DNA of 64,000 bases, taken from the NCBI RefSeq assembly GCF_039941015.1, contig NZ_JBDVFI010000020.1; one strand, written 5' to 3'. The stretch comes from Sedimentitalea sp039941015 (GTDB lineage Bacteria > Pseudomonadota > Alphaproteobacteria > Rhodobacterales > Rhodobacteraceae). Position numbers and translations under genes: made by a program. Below are positions 18,469 to 28,011 of this stretch, in pieces. The notes below the pieces were generated by a model, which had not been told where the DNA came from, searched no databases, and was given only the letters and a program-made list of their open reading frames with translations. Position 1 is the first letter of the stretch, and the number at the start of each line of letters is the position of its first letter.

Positions 18469-19215
18469 TTGCTGACCAGAGTGCGAAAGATGATGTACCG
18501 TGCACGCGGCTACTATGACGGCGCTCTGGCGGGCGAACGGTTTCGGCTCGACCCCTATCACAGCAAGTTCTGGCGCAAGGCCACGGCAGGCCAATGGGAA
18601 CCGGACACATTCGCGGTGCTCGACCGGTTCCTCGACCGGGATCACGACTATCTTGATATCGGGGCGTGGATTGGCCCGACCGTCCTCTACGGCGCGCGCA
18701 AGGCACGGCATGTCTGGTGTTTTGAACCCGATCCCGAAGCCTTTCGTGCGCTGGCCTGGAACATTGCCCTGAATGATCTGAACAATGTCAGCGCCTTCGC
18801 CGCTGCCATCAGCGAAGATGTCGGCATCGCCCGCATGGCCAGTTTCGGTGGCGAAAAGGGCGACAGCATGACCAGCCTGCTGAACGCCGAGGGTGCAAAC
18901 GGATCAGACGTGCTGACCATCAGCTGGGCACAATTCGCGGGGTCTGTTGACCTGTCGGGCGTATCGCTCGTCAAGATGGATATCGAAGGCGCGGAGTTCG
19001 ATGTCCTGCCAGCCCTTCTGCCCTGGTTGAAAGCACAGCGCCCGGCGCTCTATCTGTCGACCCACGCGTCCTTTCTGCCGCCCAAGGAGCGGGCTGACCG
19101 CATGGCCGCGCTTTCTAAAATGCTGAGCTTTTACGGCGAGTGCGAAAGCGACGCCGGAAGTTTGACCTCCGAGGCTGCGCTGACCCGGTTCCCGAGCTTT
19201 TTGTTCACCGCCTAG
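18469..19215 (+). CDS. FkbM-family methyltransferase, TTG start
   Basis: 248-residue SAM-dependent methyltransferase. The glycine-rich motif I reads YLDIGAWIGPTVLYGA, followed by the acidic FEPDPEAF segment and the family motif SLVKMDIEGAEFDVL. FkbM-type enzymes O-methylate sugars or polyketides. The start codon is TTG, supported by a perfect AGGAGG seven bases upstream (18456-18461). No glycan cluster is adjacent, so the acceptor is unknown. Confidence 0.88.
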   Translation: MLTRVRKMMYRARGYYDGALAGERFRLDPYHSKFWRKATAGQWEPDTFAVLDRFLDRDHDYLDIGAWIGPTVLYGARKARHVWCFEPDPEAFRALAWNIALNDLNNVSAFAAAISEDVGIARMASFGGEKGDSMTSLLNAEGANGSDVLTISWAQFAGSVDLSGVSLVKMDIEGAEFDVLPALLPWLKAQRPALYLSTHASFLPPKERADRMAALSKMLSFYGECESDAGSLTSEAALTRFPSFLFTA

Positions 19216-19221
19216 ATCGTG

Positions 19222-20826
19222 TCAGGACGCGCCGCCGCTCAGCCGCAACACGGCGGAAACTGGTGACAGAGCGACACGGCTCGCACGGTGGTCGGCGACC
19301 CATCCCTGCAGGATCTGGAGCGTTGCCGGATGCAGGCGACCGATCACCGTGACGCTGCCATCCTGGCTGGCACGGAACACCGCCTGATCAAGGCTACGCT
19401 CAATCGCTGGCGTGTCCTGCCCTGCCCGGTCGAACTCACGGTAGACGGCAGTCGCGGGCACGCCATCGTTATGCGCAAGCTTCAGGGAAGAATTCAGGCC
19501 GGTGTTCTGCGCGACCAGCCCACGTCCCGTGCCGTTGGCAACGGCGACAACCTGTGCGGATATCTCCCTGTCGGCCTGAAAGTCGGCCCCTTCCAATACG
19601 CCCACTGTGTCGGGCAGGACGTCAAATCCTGCGGCCAGTGAAACCTCGACATCGCGGGCGGTTGCGAATTTCGGCAATTCGACCAACATCAGCACCTCGT
19701 GGCCAGCATCGCGATAGCGTGCCATTCGTTCGGCTGCATTTGGCAATGTCGGATCGATGGCGACGGTGATCGGAAACGTCAGCTCTTGCATTGCCTCGAT
19801 CGCGGGGATTTCACCGTCATCCGCAAGAATGATCGACATCAAAGGATTGCCATCCAAGTTCTCGAACGGTTCTGCATGGAGATCCAGAGGTGCCACATTT
19901 CCGGATTGCAAAGGGTCTTCTTTCTGCGCGGCCGCAGCCTTGTGCCGCTCGGTCAAGGGAACAACACGCTTTCCGATCGTCGGTCCCGTTGTCTCGGTTG
20001 CGACACCCGCCTGCGGCAAGGGCGCAATTCTTGGCAGCGCCTGTTCTGTCTGATCCGAAACCGTGGTGGCAGTGTCGGGAACCGGAGCAACCGAGGCGCG
20101 CGGAGCGGTCACATCCGGAGACGTCTCGATCGTGCCGGGCAGTTCAGGCGCGGCAATATCGGATCGCGCGAACATTTCCGGTCCCTTGGTGACTTGGGGT
20201 TGCGGTGCGGGATCGACAGTCGTTTCTGGTGCCGCGTCGGCGATTGCATCGACCGTCACCTGTACTGGTGCGGAACCATTGATCGCAAGATCACGGGTGG
20301 TGTTGACGTTTGAAGCCCCGGCCACCTCAGGCTCGTTTGCAAACAAGATGTCGGTGGACCCAAGGCTTTCCTCGGCTGCCGGCACATCTGGCGCAGAGCT
20401 GTCGACGCCGACATCACTGTCCTGCACAGGGGCAACGGGTGCATCCACCTGTGTATTGGTCGGATCAACGGTTTCGGGTGCGGCAGGCATCTGAGGCATC
20501 GGCGCGGGGGCTTCCGGCGAAACAGGATCATCGGCCTGTGCATCTACGGCTGGCCGCTCCATCGACTGGGATTCGATCTGAATGATGCTGCCCAGATCAC
20601 CAGCTTCGGGTTTGCTCGCCAACGGTGACACCGGCGGCGCGTTTGTGATCGCTGGATCCGGCTGTTGGCGCGCGATCCCTGCCTGAGCGCTGGTGGGCGC
20701 AACCGGTTGAGTTGCTTCGGGCGCGACCTCAGGCGTGGGCGCCAGCGGCGACCAGAGCGACAATGTGGCCAGCCCCACCGCGCACAGGACCAGCCCCAGG
20801 ACGATTCCACCCAAAAACCCGCGCAT
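19222..20826 (-). CDS. Divergent polysaccharide deacetylase family protein (YibQ/DUF610)
   Basis: 534 residues: N-terminal transmembrane anchor (about 5-25), a long Pro/Ala/Thr/Val-rich low-complexity stretch (about 30-300), then a C-terminal NodB-like barrel of the divergent polysaccharide deacetylase family (SIILADDGEIPAIEAM, PITVAIDPTLPNAAERM, RDAGHEVLMLVELPK). The family usually acts, or is structurally implicated, in cell-envelope maintenance. The start at 20826 follows AAGGG and gives a sensible membrane anchor; the frame upstream to 20997 is not protein-like. Divergent from trpG. Confidence 0.9.
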   Translation of the reverse strand: MRGFLGGIVLGLVLCAVGLATLSLWSPLAPTPEVAPEATQPVAPTSAQAGIARQQPDPAITNAPPVSPLASKPEAGDLGSIIQIESQSMERPAVDAQADDPVSPEAPAPMPQMPAAPETVDPTNTQVDAPVAPVQDSDVGVDSSAPDVPAAEESLGSTDILFANEPEVAGASNVNTTRDLAINGSAPVQVTVDAIADAAPETTVDPAPQPQVTKGPEMFARSDIAAPELPGTIETSPDVTAPRASVAPVPDTATTVSDQTEQALPRIAPLPQAGVATETTGPTIGKRVVPLTERHKAAAAQKEDPLQSGNVAPLDLHAEPFENLDGNPLMSIILADDGEIPAIEAMQELTFPITVAIDPTLPNAAERMARYRDAGHEVLMLVELPKFATARDVEVSLAAGFDVLPDTVGVLEGADFQADREISAQVVAVANGTGRGLVAQNTGLNSSLKLAHNDGVPATAVYREFDRAGQDTPAIERSLDQAVFRASQDGSVTVIGRLHPATLQILQGWVADHRASRVALSPVSAVLRLSGGAS

Positions 20827-20995
20827 GACCCTTTGCCCCTTGTTTTCTCTCTGGCGTTGCACCGGACGACAGGATGCCAATCTCTGCAACGACGCCCGTG
20901 GTTTTGCGCACTTGACGCTGCCCGGCAACCCTGAACATGTATGGGCACCGAGAAAACTGCGCCAAAATCGACACCCTTTGCCGAATGAATGCCCC

Positions 20996-21577
20996 ATGCT
21001 GCTGCTGATCGATAACTACGACTCCTTCACCTATAATCTCGTGCACTATCTGGGCGAACTGGGTGCTGATGTGGTGATCCACCGCAACGATGCGCTGGAT
21101 GTGCAGCAGGCGATGTCGATGAACCCGGCGGGCATTCTGTTGTCCCCCGGCCCTTGCGATCCCGATCAGGCTGGTATCTGTCTTGCGCTGACCGAGGCTG
21201 CGGCGGAAACCGGAACACCGCTGATGGGTGTTTGCCTGGGTCATCAGACCATTGGTCAGGCCTTTGGTGGCAAGGTCGTGCGCTGTCACGAAATCGTCCA
21301 TGGCAAGATGGGTCAGGTGGAACATGTGGGCAAAGGTCTCTTTGCCGGCCTTCCCAGCCCGTTTGAGGCGACGCGCTATCATTCGCTGATCGTGGAACGG
21401 GACACCCTGCCCGACTGTCTGAACATCACGGCCGCGTTGCAGGACGGCACCATCATGGGCCTGCAACATCGCGACCTGCCAATTCATGGGGTCCAGTTTC
21501 ATCCGGAATCGATTGCATCGGAACACGGCCATGCGCTGCTCCAGAATTTCCTGAACGAACTGAAAGTCCCGGCATGA
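20996..21577 (+). CDS. trpG: Anthranilate/aminodeoxychorismate synthase glutaminase subunit
   Basis: 193-residue class I glutamine amidotransferase that supplies ammonia to TrpE (and possibly PabB). The oxyanion segment ILLSPGPCDPD, nucleophile Cys80 in GVCLGHQ and His169/Glu171 in FHPES are all present. It heads the tightly coupled trpG-trpD-trpC-moaC-moeA run. trpE is not in the window. Confidence 0.96.
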   Translation: MLLLIDNYDSFTYNLVHYLGELGADVVIHRNDALDVQQAMSMNPAGILLSPGPCDPDQAGICLALTEAAAETGTPLMGVCLGHQTIGQAFGGKVVRCHEIVHGKMGQVEHVGKGLFAGLPSPFEATRYHSLIVERDTLPDCLNITAALQDGTIMGLQHRDLPIHGVQFHPESIASEHGHALLQNFLNELKVPA

Positions 21578-22593
21578 GCGATGCGCTGAAACCGCTGATC
21601 GGTGCCGCCGCCGTCCGCCCTTTGAGCCGCGACGAGGCAGAGACCGCCTTTACCATCCTGTTTGAAGGCGAGGCAACGCCGAGCCAGATTGGTGGCCTGC
21701 TGATGGCCCTGCGCACACGCGGTGAAACGGTAGATGAGTTTGCCGCTGCAGCCGCCGTCATGCGCTCCAAATGCCACCGCGTCAAAGCACCGAATGGTGC
21801 AATCGACATCGTTGGCACCGGCGGTGACGGCAAGGGAACGTTGAACATTTCAACAGCCACGGCCTTTGTTGTCGCAGGCGCCGGTGTCCCGGTCGCCAAA
21901 CATGGCAATCGCAATCTCAGCTCCAAATCCGGCGCGGCAGATGCCCTGACGCAGATGGGAATCAACGTGATGGTTGGCCCGAAAGTCGTTGAAAAGGCTC
22001 TGGAACAGGTTGGCATCGCCTTCATGATGGCCCCTATGCACCATCCCGCCATGGCCCATGTCGGTCCCAGTCGGGCCGAGCTTGGCACGCGCACCATATT
22101 TAACATCCTCGGACCGCTCACCAACCCGGCCGGGGTGAAACGCCAACTCACAGGTGCATTCTCGCGCGAAATGATCCGCCCTATGGCCGAGACCCTCGGA
22201 ACGTTGGGATCAGAACGCGCATGGTTGGTGCATGGCAGTGACGGCACCGACGAGTTGACCATCGCAGGCGTAAGTTGGATCGCCGCACTCGAAGACGGAG
22301 CGGTGAAAGAAGCTGAACTGCACCCCGAGGACGCAGGTCTGCCCGTTCATCCCTTCGAAGACATTCTTGGCGGCAGTCCCGAAGACAACGCCCGCGCCTT
22401 TGGCGCCCTGCTGGACGGGGCCCCGTCCGCCTACCGCGACGCGGTTCTGTTGAATGCAGCCGCCGCACTTGTGGTTGCCGACGCCGCTGACACCTTGCGC
22501 GATGGTGTTGCCATGGCTGCGGAGAGCATCGACAGCGGCGCAGCCCGCGGCAAGATCACCGACCTCGCGCGCATTACCCAGGAGCCCGCATGA
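21574..22593 (+). CDS. trpD: Anthranilate phosphoribosyltransferase
   Basis: 339 residues; transfers phosphoribose from PRPP to anthranilate in tryptophan synthesis. The PRPP/Mg site GTGGDGKGTLN, the AKHGNRNLSSKSGAADAL segment and the anthranilate-pocket region FNILGPLTNPA are intact. Its ATG overlaps the trpG stop (ATGA), and its stop overlaps trpC in the same way, pointing to translational coupling. Confidence 0.97.
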   Translation: MSDALKPLIGAAAVRPLSRDEAETAFTILFEGEATPSQIGGLLMALRTRGETVDEFAAAAAVMRSKCHRVKAPNGAIDIVGTGGDGKGTLNISTATAFVVAGAGVPVAKHGNRNLSSKSGAADALTQMGINVMVGPKVVEKALEQVGIAFMMAPMHHPAMAHVGPSRAELGTRTIFNILGPLTNPAGVKRQLTGAFSREMIRPMAETLGTLGSERAWLVHGSDGTDELTIAGVSWIAALEDGAVKEAELHPEDAGLPVHPFEDILGGSPEDNARAFGALLDGAPSAYRDAVLLNAAAALVVADAADTLRDGVAMAAESIDSGAARGKITDLARITQEPA

Positions 22594-23402
22594 CCACGAC
22601 CATTCTCGATCAGATCAAAGCCTACAAGCTTGAGGAAATCGCCGCTGACAAGGCCGCGCAGCCGATCGATCAGGTGGAGGTCGCCGCTCGCTCAGCCAGC
22701 CCGGTGCGCCCTTTTGCCGAAGCGCTGCAGCAAGCGAGCAGGGGTGGCTATGGCCTGATTGCGGAGATCAAGAAAGCCAGCCCGTCCAAAGGACTGATCC
22801 GCCCTGATTTTGATCCCGCCGCACTTGCAAAGGCCTACGAGGCCGGCGGCGCGACCTGCCTGTCCGTTCTGACTGACACCCCGAGCTTTCAGGGTGCGAA
22901 GGCGTTTCTGACCGAAGCCCGCGATGCCTGCGCCCTACCCGCGTTGCGCAAGGATTTCATGTATGATCCCTATCAGGTGGTCGAGGCGCGCAGCCTTGGC
23001 GCCGATTGCATCCTGATCATCATGGCCAGTGTCAGCGATGATCAGGCCGCCGAGCTTGAAGCCGCAGCTGTGGAATGGGGCATGGATGCGCTGATCGAAG
23101 TGCATGATGCCGAGGAGTTGGAACGGGCGATGGTCCTGAAAAGCCCGCTGATCGGGATCAACAATCGCGATCTCAAGACCTTTGAAACCTCACTTGATGT
23201 GACACGAAAGCTCAGCAAGCTGGTTCCGGCAGACCGCGTCATCGTCTGCGAAAGCGGGCTGAACAGCCCTGCAGAGTTGGCCGATATGGCCCGCTATGGC
23301 GTGCGCGATTTTCTAATCGGCGAAAGCCTGATGCGGCAGGATGATGTTACGGCGGCGACCCGAGGCTTGTTGGAAAGACCTCTGACCCCCGGAGCCATAT
23401 GA
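22590..23402 (+). CDS. trpC: Indole-3-glycerol phosphate synthase
   Basis: 270-residue TIM-barrel enzyme that closes the indole ring from CdRP. Active-site segments are visible: EIKKASPSKG, ALRKDFMYDPYQV, LIEVHDAEELERA, GINNRDLKTFE and ESGLNSPAEL. Monofunctional (no TrpF fusion). ATGA overlap with trpD upstream and moaC downstream. Confidence 0.97.
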   Translation: MTTTILDQIKAYKLEEIAADKAAQPIDQVEVAARSASPVRPFAEALQQASRGGYGLIAEIKKASPSKGLIRPDFDPAALAKAYEAGGATCLSVLTDTPSFQGAKAFLTEARDACALPALRKDFMYDPYQVVEARSLGADCILIIMASVSDDQAAELEAAAVEWGMDALIEVHDAEELERAMVLKSPLIGINNRDLKTFETSLDVTRKLSKLVPADRVIVCESGLNSPAELADMARYGVRDFLIGESLMRQDDVTAATRGLLERPLTPGAI

Positions 23403-23875
23403 TGCCCCTGACGCATTTTGACTCGCAAGGCGATGCACATATGGTGGATGTCTCTGACAAGGCGGTGACAGCACGTGTTGCCGTCGCGCGTGGCCACATC
23501 AGCATGAAGCAAGAAACCTTTGATATCATTTCAGAAGGCAAGGCCAAAAAGGGAGACGTTCTGGGCGTTGCCCGCCTCGCCGGGATCATGGGTGCCAAGA
23601 AGACACCCGAACTGATCCCCCTCTGTCATCCATTGCCGATCAGCAAGGTTGCGATTGAATTGACCCTCGATCCGCTACTGCCCGGCGTGCAGATCGAAGC
23701 GACCGTCAAGACCACCGGCCAAACCGGCGTTGAAATGGAGGCGCTCACGGCAGTGTCCACCGCCGCGCTGACCGTTTACGACATGACCAAGGCCGTCGAC
23801 AAAACGATGCAGATTGGAGAAATCCGTGTCGTTCTGAAAGATGGTGGGAAATCAGGGCGATACACAGCGTCATGA
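23399..23875 (+). CDS. moaC: Cyclic pyranopterin monophosphate synthase MoaC
   Basis: 158 residues; converts the MoaA product to cPMP in molybdenum-cofactor synthesis. Seen: DVSDKAVTARVAVARG, LIPLCHPLPISK and MEALTAVSTAALTVYDM, all family hallmarks. Two consecutive ATGs (23399, 23402) could start it; the first overlaps the trpC stop. Placement inside a trp operon couples tryptophan and Moco genes. Confidence 0.97.
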   Translation: MMPLTHFDSQGDAHMVDVSDKAVTARVAVARGHISMKQETFDIISEGKAKKGDVLGVARLAGIMGAKKTPELIPLCHPLPISKVAIELTLDPLLPGVQIEATVKTTGQTGVEMEALTAVSTAALTVYDMTKAVDKTMQIGEIRVVLKDGGKSGRYTAS

Positions 23876-25044
23876 TCACTGTCGCCCAAGCCCGCGCAGC
23901 GCTTTCTGACCTGATCGCTCCGCTGCCTTCGCAAGAAGTAGACCTCGTCGACGCGGCAGGCCGCGTGTTGGCGCGGGAGATGCAGGCGCAACGTGACCAG
24001 CCCCCATTCGCAGCTTCCTCTATGGACGGCTACGCGGTCAAATCCGCCGAAGTCGAGCTGCATGCGATGTTCAAGGTGATCGGCGAAGCCGCCGCCGGAC
24101 ATCGGTTTGAGGCACCCGTCGGTGCCGGTCAGGCGGTCCGCATCTTTACCGGTGCGCCGATCCCGGAGGGTACAGATTTCGTTGTCATTCAAGAGGATGT
24201 CAGCCGAACCGGAGATCTAATCACGATTACGGACGAGCCCGGAACCAAAACCAACATCCGTCCCGCAGGCGGCGATTTTACGGTCGGTACTGTCGTTTCA
24301 GCGCCCCGCATCCTTGCACCGCAAGACATCGCGTTGCTGGCCTCAATGAATATTGCGCGCGTTCCTGTGACACGCAAACCGGTTATCGCGATCCTCGCCA
24401 CTGGTGACGAACTGGTCATGCCCGGAGAGACTCCCGGCCCCGATCAGATCATCGCGTCCAACAGCTTTGGCCTCAAGGCAATGGTCGAGCGGCTCGGGGC
24501 GACGGCGCGGCTGTTGCCGATTGCCCGCGATACTCTGTCCTCGCTGCGCACTGCCTTTGATCTGGCCAGCAGCGCGGACCTGATCGTGACCATCGGCGGC
24601 GCATCGGTTGGCGATCACGATCTGGTGGCGCAGGCCACAGCGGATCTCGGGATGGAGCGCGCCTTTTACAAAGTCGCCATGCGCCCGGGCAAGCCGTTGA
24701 TGGCTGGCCGATTGAATGGCGCGGCCATGGTCGGCTTGCCGGGAAATCCTGTTTCAGCAATGGTTTGCGGGCACATATTCCTTGCCCCAATGATCCGCAC
24801 CATGCTCGGACTTGGCACTGAATTGCCGTCGCTACGCGCCGCAACACTCGACAGCCCGCTTGCGCAAAACGGTCCGCGTGAACACTATATGCGCGCAGTT
24901 GTGGCGGATGGCAAAGTGACCGCCTTTGACAATCAAGACAGCTCACTGCTCACAATCCTGTCTCAGGCCAACGCCCTGCTCGTCAGAGAACCCAATGATC
25001 CTACATTGGCTGCCGGTGCTTCGGTCAACTACCTCCCGCTCTAG
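23872..25044 (+). CDS. moeA: Molybdopterin molybdenumtransferase MoeA
   Basis: 390 residues; inserts molybdate into adenylylated molybdopterin. Motifs: FAASSMDGYAV, ILATGDEL, the GGASVGDHD loop and MVGLPGNPVSAM; the four-domain length is normal. Overlaps moaC by ATGA. The Moco product would be needed by the CO-dehydrogenase-like enzyme at the end of the window. Confidence 0.97.
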   Translation: MITVAQARAALSDLIAPLPSQEVDLVDAAGRVLAREMQAQRDQPPFAASSMDGYAVKSAEVELHAMFKVIGEAAAGHRFEAPVGAGQAVRIFTGAPIPEGTDFVVIQEDVSRTGDLITITDEPGTKTNIRPAGGDFTVGTVVSAPRILAPQDIALLASMNIARVPVTRKPVIAILATGDELVMPGETPGPDQIIASNSFGLKAMVERLGATARLLPIARDTLSSLRTAFDLASSADLIVTIGGASVGDHDLVAQATADLGMERAFYKVAMRPGKPLMAGRLNGAAMVGLPGNPVSAMVCGHIFLAPMIRTMLGLGTELPSLRAATLDSPLAQNGPREHYMRAVVADGKVTAFDNQDSSLLTILSQANALLVREPNDPTLAAGASVNYLPL

Positions 25045-25061
25045 CAAAACCGGCAAAGCGG

Positions 25062-25090
25062 TTGACACAAAACGAGAACATGTCTAGAAC
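25062..25090 (+). promoter_or_regulatory. lexA promoter with overlapping alphaproteobacterial SOS box
   Basis: TTGACA (25062-25067), a 17-bp spacer and TAGAAC (25085-25090) form a good sigma-70 promoter. GAAC-N7-GAAC (25076-25090), the LexA target known from alphaproteobacteria, covers spacer and -10, so LexA should repress its own gene. The moeA stop is only 17 bp upstream. Confidence 0.9.
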
Positions 25091-25122
25091 AAACGCAAAC
25101 CCACAGGCAAGAGGTTCAGGCA

Positions 25123-25821
25123 ATGTTGACCAAGAAGCAGTTGGATTTGTTGGAATTTATCCATAAGCGCGTGCAGCGCGATGGTGTTCCCCCCAGTTTT
25201 GATGAAATGAAGACCGCGCTCGACCTGCGCAGCAAATCGGGCATTCACCGGCTGATCACCGCACTCGAAGAACGAGGGTTTATTCGTCGCCTCGCCCACC
25301 GCGCGCGCGCAATCGAAGTGGTCCGCTTGCCCGAAAGCCTTGGTGGCGAGCCGACCACGGGCTTTTCCCCACGGGTCATACAGGGCGACAAACCTTCTGC
25401 CTCACGCCCGGCCAACGTCAATCCGGTCACCGTCAGTGCCGTAGAGCTGCCGATGATGGGCCGGATCGCCGCAGGTGTTCCAATTGAGGCGATCAGCCAT
25501 GTGGAAAACCAGGTCACGGTGCCATCGCAAATGCTGTCGTCCTCCGGTGATCACTATGCGCTTGAGGTGCGTGGCGATTCCATGATCGACGCCGGGATCA
25601 ATGACGGCGACGTGGTCGTGATCCGCGAAACCGCAGCAGCAGATGACGGCGATATCGTCGTCGCATTGGTTGAAGGCCATGAAGCGACGCTGAAACGGTT
25701 CTTCCGTCGCAGTGGTGCGATTGCACTTGAAGCGGCGAACCCGGCCTATGAAACCCGCGTCCTGCCCGAACATCAGGTCAAGGTGCAGGGCAAGCTCGTT
25801 GGGTTGATCCGCACTTACTGA
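25123..25821 (+). CDS. lexA: SOS repressor LexA
   Basis: 232 residues: winged-helix DNA-binding domain (1-70), linker, and S24 peptidase domain. The self-cleavage bond Ala117-Gly118 (RIAAGVP), nucleophile Ser153 (RGDSMIDAG) and general-base Lys191 (ATLKRF) are intact, so RecA-stimulated autocleavage is expected. The HTH sequence is of the alphaproteobacterial type, in agreement with the GAAC-N7-GAAC box upstream. Its end overlaps the convergent comEC end by 7 bp. Confidence 0.98.
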   Translation: MLTKKQLDLLEFIHKRVQRDGVPPSFDEMKTALDLRSKSGIHRLITALEERGFIRRLAHRARAIEVVRLPESLGGEPTTGFSPRVIQGDKPSASRPANVNPVTVSAVELPMMGRIAAGVPIEAISHVENQVTVPSQMLSSSGDHYALEVRGDSMIDAGINDGDVVVIRETAAADDGDIVVALVEGHEATLKRFFRRSGAIALEAANPAYETRVLPEHQVKVQGKLVGLIRTY

Positions 25822-27878
25822 GCCTTGGCATACTGGATTTTCGGCGCGGCGCGCGTGTTCCATAACCGCTGCCCCGCCGCTTGACGGGCGGTGGTGATAC
25901 CTTTGTCCGTTATCGCAAGGCTGCCGGTGCGCAGCAGGCGTTTTGAATCAAAAACGTCGCAAGGCCCATCAAGGCGCAACGGGACAGATGCGATCACCAC
26001 CTGACTTTCCGTGCACGACGAGACCTGCGCCGCGCCGGTCTTACCGATCACATGAATGATTTCTGCCGTGCCAGCAGTCATGACCCTGACCTTGCCCGCC
26101 GCTCCCGGCCAGCGCAGGGCCGCATTGCCCTGGTCCGCCCCATCACCGTCGTTCTCCAGCCAGTTCTGCGCCACAAACCCTGCCCCGCGCGGTTTGCTGA
26201 GTGCGCGACCTTCGTTTGTCATGACCCCGACCAACCCGCCGGTGTCTGCGACCAGAACGTCCGGGCGTTGCGCCTGTGACCAGATCGCGAACGCAGCCAC
26301 AACTGGCAGCACCCCGGCAAGGCGCGCGCGCCCTTGCCAGAGCATCAGCCAGAGCATGCCCAACGCCATCATCGGCAACACCGTCGGCCCCGGCCCGGCC
26401 ACGTACCCTTGCGATCCTTCCAGATCGGAAACTGTCCGAGCCACGCCCAGTATCCAGGCGAGCCCCCACCCCATTGGGGTAAGTCCGATTGCCTCCAGCC
26501 CGAGCGGTGCGAGGCACAGCGCCACTACGGCTGCAGGGATCACCAGAACTCCCATCAGCGGCACCGAAACAAGGTTCGCGATCAACCCGTAATGCGACAA
26601 TGTATTGAAATGCGCGGCCCCCACCGGGGCCGTTGCCAGCCCTGCAATTGCCGAGGACATCAACACCCCCAAAACTGGCTTCGCCCAACCCGGAGCCTTC
26701 GGCAGATCCGCGTCGCGCAGCCAGCCAAAGAATGCAATCAGCGCAGTTGTTGCCGCAAATGACATCTGAAACCCCGGTCCCATCATCGCCTGTGGCCTCA
26801 GACAGAGCACGATCAGAGCCGCCATGGCCACCGCCCGCAAACTAAAGGCGCGCCGGTCAACGAGCACTGCGAGAAGGACGACCGCGACCATGATAAAGGC
26901 ACGCTCGGTCGCGACATTGCCGCCAGAGAGCGCCAGATAGACAGCGGCCGCCGCAAGTGCTCCGATGGCCGCAACCTTCTTGACCGAAATGCGAAGGGCG
27001 ACCGAAGGCACCAACGACAAGGACACGCGCAGGACCGCGAACACAAAACCTGCCAACAGGCCCATGTGCAGACCGGAAATCGCCAGCAAATGCGCCAAAT
27101 TACTCGCCCGCAGTGCATTGAGCGCCTCTTGCCCGACGCCGCTGCGATCACCGGTAGTGACAGCGGCAGCGAAGCCACCGACATCACCCGGCAATATCTC
27201 ACGCACACGTCGCGAGGCTTCCATCCGCAAGGCAAAGATGCCCAGCCCCTCCTGACCTGCGCGCGCTGGCGCAATCGTCAGGACGGGGTTGCGGGTGTAC
27301 CCCACAGCGCCGAGTCCCTGAAACCAGGCATGGCGGCGGAAATCGAAACCGCCGGGTTCAACCGGCCCTTGCGGCGGTGAAAGATGCCCTGTTGTCATGA
27401 TCCGCTGACCGGGCTTTAATTCTGCCGGTGGACCGTGAAGTGATACTCGAACCCGATCTGGCCGCCGTGCGGGCGCAACGCGTTCTAGCATAACGCGGTC
27501 CAGCGTGACCCGTATCGCATCAGATGCGCTCCGATCCAATGCCACGACGCGGCCTTCGATAGCACCGTAATAACGCCAGTCCAGCACCGGTGCGGCGGCC
27601 TGATGGGCGCGTAGTCCGGCCAAACCAAACCCGGTTGCCGCCAGAACCACCGCCCATGCCAGCGCTGCCCAGCCCCCTGGCCAACGCATGGCAGCTGCCG
27701 CACAGATGCTTCCCAACACGCCAAACGCTGCATAGACCAGCGCGTCAGGTTCGACCGAAAGCACAAAGTAGCTGCCAATACCTATCGCGAGACAAACCGG
27801 CGCCCACGGGAACAGATGCCCCCTCTGGCGAAGCAACACCATGTCGCCCCAGATCAACCCTCGCTTCAGGCCGTTCAT
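25815..27878 (-). CDS. comEC: ComEC/Rec2-family DNA-uptake channel protein
   Basis: 687 residues with an N-terminal DUF4131-like region, a competence domain with about ten transmembrane helices (LAISGLHMGLLAG, LVSVPLMGVLVIPAA) and a shortened, degenerate C-terminal region where full-length ComEC proteins have a metallo-beta-lactamase domain: LVADTGGLVGVMTNEGRALS remains, but no HxHxDH cluster is seen. Expected in the inner membrane translocating single-stranded DNA. Other competence genes are not in the window. Confidence 0.88.
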   Translation of the reverse strand: MNGLKRGLIWGDMVLLRQRGHLFPWAPVCLAIGIGSYFVLSVEPDALVYAAFGVLGSICAAAAMRWPGGWAALAWAVVLAATGFGLAGLRAHQAAAPVLDWRYYGAIEGRVVALDRSASDAIRVTLDRVMLERVAPARRPDRVRVSLHGPPAELKPGQRIMTTGHLSPPQGPVEPGGFDFRRHAWFQGLGAVGYTRNPVLTIAPARAGQEGLGIFALRMEASRRVREILPGDVGGFAAAVTTGDRSGVGQEALNALRASNLAHLLAISGLHMGLLAGFVFAVLRVSLSLVPSVALRISVKKVAAIGALAAAAVYLALSGGNVATERAFIMVAVVLLAVLVDRRAFSLRAVAMAALIVLCLRPQAMMGPGFQMSFAATTALIAFFGWLRDADLPKAPGWAKPVLGVLMSSAIAGLATAPVGAAHFNTLSHYGLIANLVSVPLMGVLVIPAAVVALCLAPLGLEAIGLTPMGWGLAWILGVARTVSDLEGSQGYVAGPGPTVLPMMALGMLWLMLWQGRARLAGVLPVVAAFAIWSQAQRPDVLVADTGGLVGVMTNEGRALSKPRGAGFVAQNWLENDGDGADQGNAALRWPGAAGKVRVMTAGTAEIIHVIGKTGAAQVSSCTESQVVIASVPLRLDGPCDVFDSKRLLRTGSLAITDKGITTARQAAGQRLWNTRAAPKIQYAKAQ

Positions 27879-28011
27879 GTCTGCTTTCCGCCGTCCGGAT
27901 CATCGCACATGCCCAAAGCCTATCCGGCTCTCGGTTATCAAATGGTTACCGAATATTCTTCAAGCCCCGCAATTTCGTGGCGGGTTCAGCGCTCGCAGAA
28001 GGAGTTCAGCG

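Noticed and set aside
20827..20995. Tryptophan attenuator leader before trpG
   Set aside because: No short Trp-rich leader frame and no alternating hairpins were visible in the 169-bp gap.
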